A DNA stretch of 64,000 nt from Metabacillus halosaccharovorans. Lineage in GTDB: Bacteria > Bacillota > Bacilli > Bacillales > Bacillaceae. Positions 1-8,421 of this stretch are shown piece after piece. A program made the position numbers and the translations under genes. Position 1 is the stretch's first letter. Each line of letters opens with the position of its first letter. A model generated the notes under the pieces. The model did no database searches, was not told the origin of the DNA, and saw only the letters and a program-made list of their open reading frames with translations. The stretch covers positions 2,214,001-2,278,000 of the forward strand of contig NZ_KV917371.1 in assembly GCF_002019635.1 (NCBI RefSeq), given 5' to 3'.

Positions 1-1853
<1,853 letters not shown>

Positions 1854-1917
1854 AAAAGAAGGTAAAAGTATTAAATTCCCCAAGCAATACCCAACATTCT
1901 ATAAAAAAAAACGTTAA

Positions 1918-1972
1918 AACGTTGCCTACATTTTCATGTCTAAGACATGTATTTGGAGGTGGCGTTTTTTCT
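1918..1972 (+). terminator. Terminator-like stem overlapping the recombinase ribosome-binding site
   Basis: Nine-base arms 1918-1926 and 1958-1966 pair with three G-U pairs, enclosing a perfect 6-bp hairpin (1935-1940 with 1944-1949). The 3' arm runs into a T-run at 1965-1970. The arm also contains the GGAGG that precedes the recombinase ATG at 1975, so the structure could both stop pbuX read-through and hide that ribosome-binding site. Confidence 0.5.
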
Positions 1973-1974
1973 TT

Positions 1975-2989
1975 ATGAAGAGAAAAAGAATGACAGTAAG
2001 AGTCAAAACAGATAAGACAAAAGAAGACAATTCATTTAACTTTACTTTTCAACAAGCATTCGAATATTTTATCTCTGATAAAAAGTCAGAAGGGCTAAGA
2101 AAAAGCACAATCAAATCTCATTATGAACTTTTTCATTTTTTTCTTGGGTGGTTAGATTACAATTATCCAGAGATAACAAAAGTAAATGATCTTGATACGA
2201 GTTTAATAGGAGAGTATATCAACTACATGAGGGATGATCATTACAACTATAAAACTAAGGATTATGGACTTGCTACTCAAACCATAAACGCACAAATTCG
2301 ATTTCTTAAAACTTTTTATAATGTATTGTTTAAAGAAGAAATATCAAACAATAACCCAGCAGAACAAATTAAGCAACTTAAGACGGATGAAACACCATTT
2401 GAACCTCTTACGGAAGATGAAATGAAAAACTTGTTAAATGTTCCTGATCATAATCAATTCCCACAGTGGCGTGATTACTGCTTAATGATGCATTTGTACG
2501 ATTCGGGAATGAGAATAAAAGAAGCGATTGATCTCACGCGGAATGAGATTGATATTAAAACTAGAAGAATAGTATTACCTGCTGAAAGAAGTAAAAACAC
2601 GTAAGCCAAGGATTATTACTCTTTCTAATCATGTTATAAAGCTGTTAATTGAATCAATGAGTGAAAATGAAGAACATTTCGAAAGTGAATACGTTTTATT
2701 AAATTGGTACGGTGGACAATTAGCAGAGGATACATTTAGAAAGAATTTAAAAAGGTATGTAGTTAGGGCAGGAATTACTAAACAATTTTCATGTCATGAT
2801 TTCCGCAGACAATATTGCACAGAATTTTTAAGTCATGGAGGATCTCTCTTTGCTCTACAATCCATAGTTGGTCATTCGCAAATATCAACCACAAGAAAGT
2901 ATGTAAGGTTCGATGAACAAACGATCAAAAACCAACATGAGTTATATAGCCCGGTAGCTAAAATGAGGTACAGACACAACAGAAGATAA
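1975..2989 (+). pseudogene. Tyrosine recombinase/integrase, interrupted by a +1 frameshift
   Basis: The product is a site-specific tyrosine recombinase, presumably the integrase of this element. The N-terminal half has a SAM-like core-binding domain (residues ~20-125) and the first catalytic Arg in GMRIKEA. The frame ends at TAA 2602. The next frame continues the same protein without loss (TRKPRIITLSNH) and carries the rest of the active site: HDFRR, then GHSQ, then the Tyr in TTRKYVRF. Reading one A fewer in the A5 run 2593-2597 restores a single ~338-residue protein. The ATG at 1975 follows a GGAGG at 1955-1959. The shift may be real or a homopolymer sequencing error. Confidence 0.85.
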
Positions 2990-3239
2990 TTGAGGAGGAA
3001 TTTAAACATGGAACAAGTTTTATTGATTGCTTATTTTTTTGAGCTTTCAATAAGGTAGACAATCTTGCAGCCTTACGTTTTCCTTGCGTCTAACCCGATT
3101 CAGTCAAAAGTCAAAACCAAAATCAAGATAAAAATTCAAAAGATTGTAATAAATATAGTAAAAAAGATTTAGTATATTGTAGAATATTGTTGAAATTCAG
3201 TACAAAAGACTTTAGAATTCTAATAGTACTATTGATAAA
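2990..3239 (+). other. Spacer between the recombinase gene and the riboswitch
   Basis: A strong GAGGAGG (2992-2998) precedes an ATG at 3009, but that frame stops after 16 codons (MEQVLLIAYFFELSIR), so it is either a truncated gene start or a tiny peptide. The remainder is AT-rich without a supported gene, apart from the promoter listed separately. Confidence 0.4.
3190..3218 (+). promoter_or_regulatory. SigA-type promoter for the riboswitch transcript
   Basis: TTGAAA at 3190-3195 and TAGAAT at 3213-3218 are separated by exactly 17 bp. Transcription would start near 3225, about 15 nt before the aptamer. Confidence 0.6.
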
Positions 3240-3312
3240 GGCAAACTTACCGAAAGGTAAGGACGCAAAGCTACGAGTCTAAAGTCCTGTGGATTATGAC
3301 AGTCGGGTTGCC
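3240..3312 (+). promoter_or_regulatory. Cyclic di-GMP-I (GEMM-I) riboswitch aptamer
   Basis: The segment has the features of the GEMM-I class: a closing P1 formed by GGCAAAC (3240-3246) and GGGTTGCC (3305-3312), a P2 hairpin with arms CTTACC/GGTAAG around a GAAA tetraloop, and then the conserved GGACGCAAAGC stretch at 3261-3271. The class binds the second messenger c-di-GMP. It lies in the leader of the 3372-3695 gene, inside the integrated element, with its own promoter upstream. Structure was judged by eye, not by a covariance model. Confidence 0.88.
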
Positions 3313-3340
3313 AATATAATAATGTTATTTACTATGTGCT

Positions 3341-3363
3341 GGTAACCCCTATTTTTAAGGGGG
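3341..3363 (+). promoter_or_regulatory. Predicted expression platform: SD-sequestering hairpin with competing strand
   Basis: CCCCT (3346-3350) can pair with AGGGG (3358-3362), which is part of the ribosome-binding site AAGGGGGAG (3357-3365). The overlapping GGTAACCC (3341-3348) can instead pair with GGGTTGCC (3305-3312), the 3' strand of aptamer P1. The two pairings exclude each other. This predicts that ligand-stabilised P1 frees the anti-SD strand and shuts translation off. This is an inference from complementarity only. Confidence 0.6.
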
Positions 3364-3371
3364 AGAGAAAA

Positions 3372-3695
3372 ATTAAGTATAATGAGGTTCAAATTGCTTT
3401 AAAGAAATTCAAACAATTATTAGCAAGATATCCTGATAAACAAGAGTCTGCTTTCTACTTTGCTAACTTTGTAAAACAGTTCTTAAGAATTAAAAGTAAT
3501 GATAGTGAGCTTTTAACTCAAGTTATTATTACGCTGATTAAACAGGAAAAACCAATTGTATTTTATGAATTACGTATACGTGGAGATTATGACAGCATGT
3601 TTGAATTTTTAGTTCACTTGACCATGGACTATAATTTGGCAAAAGATAAGTTTGAAGAAATCCTTACTGAAGAAAAAAAGAAGGTTAGTATATAG
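3372..3695 (+). CDS. Unknown small protein under riboswitch control
   Basis: The open frame encodes about 107 residues that I do not recognise. It is predominantly helical and charged (Lys/Glu-rich ends, aromatic-rich centre around FYFANFVKQFLR), with no signal peptide or metal motif. The frame is open from GTG 3336, but that codon has no ribosome-binding site and lies inside the anti-SD region. The clear site AAGGGGGAG (3357-3365) points instead to ATT at 3372, a rare start codon. An in-frame ATG or TTG is not available nearby. The gene is followed by a good terminator, so riboswitch, gene and terminator form one unit. The product may be the c-di-GMP-regulated output of the element. Confidence 0.6.
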   Translation: MKYNEVQIALKKFKQLLARYPDKQESAFYFANFVKQFLRIKSNDSELLTQVIITLIKQEKPIVFYELRIRGDYDSMFEFLVHLTMDYNLAKDKFEEILTEEKKKVSI

Positions 3696-3699
3696 GATT

Positions 3700-3729
3700 A
3701 AGAGTCATGTTACTGTGGCTCTTTTTTTA
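3700..3729 (+). terminator. Rho-independent terminator
   Basis: AAGAGTCA (3700-3707) pairs with TGGCTCTT (3716-3723) and is followed by a T-run, ending the riboswitch transcript. Confidence 0.8.
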
Positions 3730-3800
3730 ATTGTTAATTTATGTCATGAGCGAAAAATTGGAAAGGGATATTTTCAGGTGAGATAATTAGTTTAAAGAGG

Positions 3801-3858
3801 ATAAGGCACATTAAATTTATAAACAATGTGCCCTTATTACGGATTTAATTATTAAATC
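3801..3858 (+). repeat. Paired inverted repeats in the element
   Basis: ATAAGGCACATT (3801-3812) is complementary to AATGTGCCCTTAT (3825-3837) except for one bulged base. It is followed at once by a 17-base palindrome, GATTTAAT-T-ATTAAATC (3842-3858). No T-run follows the first stem. They sit ahead of the 3941 gene and could be a protein-binding or replication-type site; no function can be assigned. Confidence 0.5.
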
Positions 3859-3940
3859 AATATCTAACACCTATAAATACTGTGTTTGTGGACGATAATG
3901 AGGTCTAATATTTTTTAAATTAATTATTTGGAGGAATCAT

Positions 3941-4132
3941 ATGATATCTAATCAATTTTTCTTTTGTTATTCAAAAGAATTAGCAATACACTTACATAGA
4001 AGTGGAATACAATCAATTACTACTGCGCTTAGTCCTTCATCAGGTAAGAAATTTACATTATTTGTGAAATCACCGGAGTTACAAGAAGTAATTAATAATC
4101 ATAACAATTCCAAACAACAGACTATTCAGTAG
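3941..4132 (+). CDS. Small DUF5659-like protein
   Basis: This 63-residue protein begins FFFCYSKELAIHLHRSGI and continues with ITTALSPSSGKKFTLFVKSPELQEVI. The pattern, a Phe/Tyr-rich start with a short helix and a 'Phe-...-S-x-E-L' ending, resembles the DUF5659 family found on Gram-positive mobile elements. Its function is not known; a small DNA- or nucleotide-binding fold is possible but unproven. GGAGG precedes the ATG at a normal distance. The gene sits between the riboswitch unit and the broken ATPase gene, pointing the same way. Confidence 0.65.
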   Translation: MISNQFFFCYSKELAIHLHRSGIQSITTALSPSSGKKFTLFVKSPELQEVINNHNNSKQQTIQ

Positions 4133-4162
4133 GAGGTAATCCTAAGGGGGCTATTCAAATAA

Positions 4163-5013
4163 ATGTCTATTCAATTATCGTTCAAAGATCAATACTCAGA
4201 AGTTTACGGTAAGACTTATATAGATAAAATGAATTATTTAGTAAATGTAATTACTGAATATAAAACTGGCAGAGATAAATTTAATGTATTTATTTTTGAA
4301 ACAGGACTAGGGAAATCATTTACAGTTGATCGAGTTTTAAGTGAAATAATCAATTGGATTGGGATAATGAACAAAAATTTCTTATAGTTAAACGTTTTAA
4401 TGATGAATCAAATAAAAGTATGGATTATGTAGAAATTAACAGTCAATTTGTAAAAGGTTCAGCTTTAGCTATAACACATGAAAACTGGTCAGAATACAGA
4501 TATAAAATAGATTACATACATAAAACATTTATTTACATCTCTCAACAACGCTACATTTCTCTTTGTGAAAATGAAGAATTAAGAGAAGCGATAACTAAAG
4601 GTCGAGACACCTTAATTATTGATGAAAAGATTAATTTTCCTGTCTATACATACAATGACAAACGATATACGGAAATATTTAAGATATTACCTAATGGTTT
4701 ACGGACTTCGTTGACAGAAGTATGTAAGAAGTTTAATGAATTTATCGATTTCCAAAAGTCTATTAAGCACACGGATAAAGTGTTTACTCATAAATTTAAA
4801 ATACATCCAGCAACACTGAGAAATTTTATAAATGATGTTCAAGTAGCTTTAGACAACTTCACTATAAAAGATACTGTTGACAGAAATAAAATAATTGATT
4901 TCACCAATGAGTTGAAACTATTTTACAGTAGTCAATGCGTTTATAATTCAGGAAACATTTCTACACATAACTCGGGTTCTTCTTTTTTACATAATAGATT
5001 AATTTACTTATAA
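4163..5013 (+). pseudogene. SF2-helicase-like ATPase, frameshifted and truncated
   Basis: The first frame (4163-4387) contains a helicase motif I, FETGLGKSF, near residue 49. The continuing sequence is in another frame (open from 4345) and contains motif II-like TLIIDE near 4611. The protein therefore looked like a superfamily 2 helicase or related ATPase, but a frameshift between about 4322 and 4356 splits it and the later helicase motifs are absent. The frame ends in a 17-bp sequence (4992-5008) that recurs at 5586, suggesting a rearrangement removed the 3' part. This kind of ATPase is common on plasmids and integrative elements of Bacilli. Confidence 0.7.
4992..5008 (+). repeat. 17-bp direct repeat, left copy
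   Basis: TAATAGATTAATTTACT recurs exactly at 5586-5602. The two copies flank the segment with the cold shock gene, and the left copy encodes the last residues of the truncated ATPase frame. Confidence 0.7.
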
Positions 5014-5096
5014 AATTTTTAATATTTATTAGGTATTCTAGAAATAGTGTGTTATGCTTTAGCTAACCATTTAGTACCTTTTACATGTTTAGCCTC

Positions 5097-5125
5097 TCCC
5101 CATTCATTAATGAGTGGGGATTTTT
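5097..5125 (+). terminator. Rho-independent terminator
   Basis: TCCCCATTCATT and AATGAGTGGGGA (5097-5120) form a near-perfect 12-bp stem, followed by five T. It would end transcription coming from the ATPase remnant. Confidence 0.8.
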
Positions 5126-5157
5126 ATGTTGTTTTATGACTTTTCACCCAAAAGAAA

Positions 5158-5180
5158 AAGGACTCTAGAAAAGAGTCCTT
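5158..5180 (-). terminator. Terminator of the element cold shock gene
   Basis: AAGGACTC/GAGTCCTT arms form an 8-bp stem. On the minus strand it is followed by a T-rich stretch, seven bases beyond the csp stop codon. Confidence 0.8.
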
Positions 5181-5186
5181 AATTAA

Positions 5187-5387
5187 TTATGCTTTGTTTA
5201 CGTTAGTTGCTTGAAGACCACGTTGGCCTTGCTCAGTGTCAAAAGTTACTTTTTGACCTTCATCTAATGATTTAAATCCTTCGCCTTGGATAGCTGAGAA
5301 ATGTACGAATACGTCGTCTCCACCTTCAACTTCGATGAATCCGAAACCTTTTTCTGCGTTAAACCATTTTACTGTACCTTGTTGCAT
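5187..5387 (-). CDS. Cold shock protein, CspC-like, carried inside the element
   Basis: This 66-residue protein is a single cold shock domain that binds single-stranded RNA/DNA, with both RNA-binding motifs intact (KGFGFI and DDVFVHF). The start [14 protein letters not shown] and the tail QGLQATNV-type ending resemble CspC more than CspD, which has its own copy at 21755-21955. An AGGAGG precedes the ATG, and a 7-bp hairpin (TGTGGAT/ATCCACA, 5403-5419) lies just upstream of it in the leader. The gene lies between the truncated ATPase and the right repeat and is bracketed by a 17-bp direct repeat, so it looks like a passenger. Confidence 0.93.
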   Translation of the reverse strand: MQQGTVKWFNAEKGFGFIEVEGGDDVFVHFSAIQGEGFKSLDEGQKVTFDTEQGQRGLQATNVNKA

Positions 5388-5585
5388 AATTGTTGCCTCC
5401 TGTGTGGATCAAATCCACAATTTATTACTATAGTTGTTCAATTAGATATCAAAGGCGAAAAGTTTAAATACTATTCTTTCCTTACAGACCGAACAAAAAT
5501 AATTCTTCTTTATCTTAACAGATAAATTTTGGAAAAGCAAATAGGTTAAGAAAACCCACTTCAATCAGTGAGTTTTTTTCTTCTG

Positions 5586-5602
5586 TAATAGATTAATTTA
5601 CT
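5586..5602 (+). repeat. 17-bp direct repeat, right copy
   Basis: Exact second copy of 4992-5008, 13 bases before the right 155-bp repeat. Confidence 0.7.
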
Positions 5603-5614
5603 CATTAAACTATT

Positions 5615-5769
5615 TCTTCCTGAATCAGTTAAAATTCTAACGAATAGTGGAATTGTGGCAGGTAGTTTAACTGCGATTATCTTGAATATTATCTTTAATA
5701 TTATTCCATCACCTTCGAGACAAAAGCAATCAGAAGAGAGAGTTGTTCAAAGTCAAGCTTCATAAAAAA
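5615..5769 (+). repeat. 155-bp direct repeat, right copy (attR-like)
   Basis: Exact copy of 1703-1857, a 5'-truncated pbuX fragment including the stop codon. It is directly followed by the terminator hairpin expected for pbuX, which marks this copy as the original chromosomal 3' end. Confidence 0.9.
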
Positions 5770-5825
5770 TGTGCTTTCTCTATATTCATTTTAACATATG
5801 AATATAGGGAGAGCATTTTTTGTTT
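5764..5825 (+). terminator. Native xpt-pbuX terminator, displaced by the insertion
   Basis: Long imperfect stem (around TCTCTATATTCAT / ATGAATATAGGGAGA) with an eight-base loop and a T-run after GAGCATTTTTTG. It directly follows the right pbuX repeat, 3.9 kb from the functional gene. Confidence 0.85.
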
Positions 5826-5906
5826 TTCTAAAAAATCAAGTGTTAAAGTAGAAAAACTACGTGTTTGTGCAATACTGATGAAAACGTAAAAGGAGGTGCA
5901 TTGGTG

Positions 5907-6248
5907 ATGAAGGATCATGAAAAAGTTAGGTCAATAAGTGAATATCAATTGATGAAGCAGTTAAAAGAGGATCAACATGAATTACTAGAAGTATCAGACT
6001 TATCAGAGCTATCAGATCCGATCTACACTCAAAATGCAATAAACGACAATGAAAAGCAGCAAATCCAAACAACAGTGAACAAAATGTCTCAGTTATGTGG
6101 TTGGGTTCTATCTGACCATGTTGTAATGAGAAACTGCATAAAGCTTGTATTTGTTCACTCGGATTATTCGGAGAAAAAGGAGATTGTTATTCAAACGGAT
6201 GAGCAAAATCGGTTATTAATTACAGCAGATGAGGAAGGCTACTGTTAA
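5907..6248 (+). CDS. Conserved-looking hypothetical protein
   Basis: I do not recognise this 113-residue soluble protein. It has a charged, helix-prone N-terminal half (QLMKQLKEDQHELLEVSDLSEL) and a C-terminal half likely rich in beta strands (KLVFVHSDYSEKKEIVIQ). No membrane segment or cysteine motif is evident. AAAGGAGGTG (5889-5898) places the start at ATG 5907; GTG 5904 and TTG 5901 are in the same frame and less likely. It is the first gene past the insertion. Confidence 0.75.
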   Translation: MKDHEKVRSISEYQLMKQLKEDQHELLEVSDLSELSDPIYTQNAINDNEKQQIQTTVNKMSQLCGWVLSDHVVMRNCIKLVFVHSDYSEKKEIVIQTDEQNRLLITADEEGYC

Positions 6249-6342
6249 AAACTGTTCTCCATTGGTTACTTTTTAAAAATTTGTCATGAAGGATGTTGGA
6301 AGTCAATAGAATTTTTATAAAAGTAATCATAGGGAGAATGGG

Positions 6343-6582
6343 ATGAGAGTAAAAGAGCTGAGAGTTTCTAAACCAATGAGTGTAGACATATTTATCCAAC
6401 TGGCGAATCTTGCAAAAAAATTTGAATCAGACATTTATGTAATCGGCCCTAATTATAAAATTGATGCCAAAAGTCTAATGGGATTATTAGCAACATTACG
6501 AATTGATGATCAAATTACCATCTTAACTAGCGGAGAGGATGAAGAGGAAGCAATAAAAGCGTGTATCCAGTTTTTTAAATAA
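6343..6582 (+). CDS. HPr-fold protein lacking the phosphorylatable histidine
   Basis: The 79-residue protein aligns with HPr/Crh: its middle IDAKSLMGLLATL matches the Ser46 region and GEDEEEA matches the last helix. The active-site segment that reads GLHARPA in HPr is here PMSVDIF, so His15 is missing and the protein cannot act as a PEP-dependent phosphocarrier. A regulatory role like that of Crh, or a structural one, is possible. A canonical HPr is encoded at 22639. The ATG follows AGGGAGA at a normal distance. Confidence 0.8.
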   Translation: MRVKELRVSKPMSVDIFIQLANLAKKFESDIYVIGPNYKIDAKSLMGLLATLRIDDQITILTSGEDEEEAIKACIQFFK

Positions 6583-6663
6583 AATTTTTGGATTTTATTC
6601 ACCTTGTCCTTAATCGTTGAATACGATATAGAAACAACGATAACGAGGTCAGGTGAAAATGAC

Positions 6664-6861
6664 ATGAAAACAAAACTGATCAATTGGTTTGAAAAAAGAA
6701 AAAAAGTTCATCAAGAGAAGATGATGAAACTTGGAAAGTGTCCTGATTGTCGTGGTTATGGAGTTGTCATTGTACCGATACACTATGCCGGAAGTAATAT
6801 AGAATGTTATAAATGTAATGGAACAGGAAAATTTTCTGAATGGGAAAAAAATACACAATAA
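6664..6861 (+). CDS. Small DnaJ-type zinc-finger protein
   Basis: This 65-residue protein has a basic helical start and then CPDCRGYG and CYKCNGTGK, two CxxCxGxG half-sites that together can bind one zinc as in the DnaJ central domain. It is similar in layout to the protein at 7622-7840, so the two are paralogues. The function is unknown; some genomes mislabel such short proteins as methionine aminopeptidase. The start ATG 6664 follows GAGGTCAGGTG. A long hairpin terminator follows. Confidence 0.8.
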   Translation: MKTKLINWFEKRKKVHQEKMMKLGKCPDCRGYGVVIVPIHYAGSNIECYKCNGTGKFSEWEKNTQ

Positions 6862-6865
6862 TAAT

Positions 6866-6945
6866 AAGGACAGTGCCTTACGAAATCTTATGGAATGACA
6901 TTCGTACAATGTATTCCGGGATTCGAGAGGAACTGTCCTTTTTTA
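6866..6945 (+). terminator. Long hairpin terminator between convergent genes
   Basis: AAGGACAGT (6866-6874) pairs with ACTGTCCTT (6932-6940), followed by a T-run. Inside are further paired segments, including GGAAT/ATTCC and ACATT/AATGT, giving an extended ~75-nt stem. It is longer than an ordinary terminator and resembles the repeats at 49612 and 51183 in architecture. Confidence 0.75.
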
Positions 6946-6956
6946 GTTGAAATTCT

Positions 6957-7433
6957 TTACTTTTCTAAAAGTCGTTCTTTTTGATCTTCGTATTCTTCTT
7001 CTGAAAGAATTTCTAAATCAAAAAGCTCTTTTATTTTCTTTAATTTTTCAAAATTGTCAACTGCAGAATCGACCCTTTGATTTTTTACCTCTTCAACTTT
7101 GCTCTCAATCATTTCTTTTAGTTCGTAAGCGAGCTCTTTTTCCTGTTTAGAAAACTCAATTGCATACATATGTTTTTCTTTTTTATTTTCACCTGGACCA
7201 CAGTCGATTACGATATTTCCATTAGACGCAAAACCCGGTTCCTTTAGGGTAACATTTGAAATATTTTTATACTGGAGTAATTTTCCTTTATTAAATTTAC
7301 CAAGAAATCTGTTTTGAATGATTTCAATACTATTTTGATACATGTAAACAGTTGTTTTACTTCCTTTTTTAAACGTGTATTCTTTAAATGCTAATTCAGC
7401 CACCGTTTTTCCCCATTTCCATTCATCATACAA
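6957..7433 (-). CDS. DUF4429/SHOCT-type protein
   Basis: The 158-residue product has an N-terminal beta-rich region (residues ~10-100) and a C-terminal SHOCT motif, KLKKIKELFDLEILSEEEYEDQKERL split over residues ~128-153. SHOCT motifs are short helical oligomerisation elements often joined to membrane-associated domains. The start is uncertain: the ATG at 7433 has no ribosome-binding site, while a GTG at 7403 (VAELAFKEY) follows a G-rich stretch and would fit the family better. It converges on the zinc-finger gene. Confidence 0.75.
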   Translation of the reverse strand: MYDEWKWGKTVAELAFKEYTFKKGSKTTVYMYQNSIEIIQNRFLGKFNKGKLLQYKNISNVTLKEPGFASNGNIVIDCGPGENKKEKHMYAIEFSKQEKELAYELKEMIESKVEEVKNQRVDSAVDNFEKLKKIKELFDLEILSEEEYEDQKERLLEK

Positions 7434-7621
7434 ATTTTTTTATCCACGCTGAGACAACATAAACTGCTTTTATTTTACATAATTTTTAACTAAATTTCAC
7501 CGCTTTTACGATTAAAATTTTGTAACGAATATTAAAAAAGCAAAAATGCCTTAACAAACATGTTTAAAAAACTGCCATTAGATCGATATTAAGGAATAAT
7601 AAGGAATAATGAGGTGATGAA

Positions 7622-7840
7622 TTGGATTTTCTACGTGGGATAGCAGATTGGAAGCAAACAAGAGTAGAAAAGGTGCGTACTGATATGGAGTCTTTGGGGA
7701 GATGTCCAGATTGCAGAGGCAGAGGCTTTACTTCATCTTTTACAAGTGTTTATTTACCACCAACATATGATGCCATTTTTGATTGCCCGGGTTGTAATGG
7801 CAGCGGTCAATATGAGGACTGGAGCGGAAATAATGCTTAG
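7622..7840 (+). CDS. Small DnaJ-type zinc-finger protein, second paralogue
   Basis: The 72-residue protein has CPDCRGRG (residues ~28-35) and CPGCNGSGQ (~57-65), the same two CxxCxGxG half-sites as 6664-6861, and the same ...EDWSG-type acidic-aromatic ending (EW in the paralogue). It starts at TTG 7622 after GAGGTGATG. The role is unknown. The two paralogues flank the SHOCT gene, suggesting a local duplication. Confidence 0.8.
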   Translation: MDFLRGIADWKQTRVEKVRTDMESLGRCPDCRGRGFTSSFTSVYLPPTYDAIFDCPGCNGSGQYEDWSGNNA

Positions 7841-7951
7841 GTAAAGGTATTATTACTGGTATTGAAAACAAGTTACGATCTGGCATAGGATCTTTTCATT
7901 TGAGTAAAAATAGATGTGCTTCACAAAAAAAGTGAGGGGGAGATCTTCAGA

Positions 7952-8359
7952 ATGAAATGGCAAAAGCAGCTTTTATCAAAGTTACAGGAAAGAAGCGAAA
8001 AAAAAATTGCACTTGCGATAGACACATCAACTAAACAAACGAATACATTACTCATTCAGAATATAGTGAAGCTGTTTGGTGAGGTTGCCCCACATTCACT
8101 TTTAGTGCAAGCAGATTTTAAAATTAGAAACATTACGCCAATAAAAGAAGATAATATAACGTATTACACTCATGGAAAGTCGTCTTATACCGAAGTATTA
8201 GAATGGGCTGATCAAGAAAAGATCGATACTCTATTTTATATTACGGATGTAACGGGCTATTTTTATGAAGAATTAAAAGTGAATTGTGAAGTGTTTTGGT
8301 TAGTTCCCGATGAATTTGTTCCAAAGGTTCCTTTCGGTAAAGCAATTCGTGTTGCTTAG
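7952..8359 (+). CDS. VWA-like (DUF2201-type) domain protein
   Basis: The 135-residue protein begins with a basic helix and then KIALAIDTSTKQTN, resembling the first strand and metal-site region (DxS) of a von Willebrand A fold. Later strands LLVQADFKI, a central YTHGKSSYTEVLEW and TLFYITDVTG fit the C-terminal VWA-like domain of the DUF2201 family, normally part of a longer protein. It appears to be a free-standing small version. Start: ATG 7952, after GAGGGGGAG. The assignment is by pattern only. Confidence 0.6.
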   Translation: MKWQKQLLSKLQERSEKKIALAIDTSTKQTNTLLIQNIVKLFGEVAPHSLLVQADFKIRNITPIKEDNITYYTHGKSSYTEVLEWADQEKIDTLFYITDVTGYFYEELKVNCEVFWLVPDEFVPKVPFGKAIRVA

Positions 8360-8370
8360 AAAGAATTAAT

Positions 8371-8410
8371 GAGGCTGATACAACAATTCAGCCTCTGCTT
8401 TGATTTAAAG
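8371..8410 (+). terminator. Probable terminator
   Basis: GAGGCTGA (8371-8378) pairs with TCAGCCTC (8388-8395), followed by a T-rich but interrupted tract. Confidence 0.55.
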
Positions 8411-8421
8411 GAGAGAATATA

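Larger units (their letters stand above)
1858..5769 (+). mobile_element. Integrative element inserted at the 3' end of pbuX
   Basis: The element is about 3.9 kb between two perfect 155-bp copies of the pbuX 3' end. It holds, in order, a tyrosine recombinase with a frameshift, a c-di-GMP-I riboswitch with a small unknown gene, a DUF5659-like gene, a broken helicase-like ATPase gene, and a cold shock gene on the opposite strand. The terminator expected directly after pbuX is found instead after the right repeat (5764-5825). It lacks recognisable conjugation or phage structural genes, so it is either a small satellite-type element or the remnant of a larger one. Confidence 0.85.

Noticed and set aside
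4322-4360. Programmed frameshift in the ATPase gene
   Set aside because: No slippery heptamer with a downstream structure is evident, and the gene is truncated anyway, so decay is simpler.
5301-5525. Frame overlapping the element csp gene on the plus strand
   Set aside because: Its first part is the complement of csp and no start signal is present.
1858-5614. Prophage or conjugative element interpretation
   Set aside because: No capsid, tail, lysis, relaxase or secretion gene is present in the 3.9 kb; only a recombinase and small cargo are seen.
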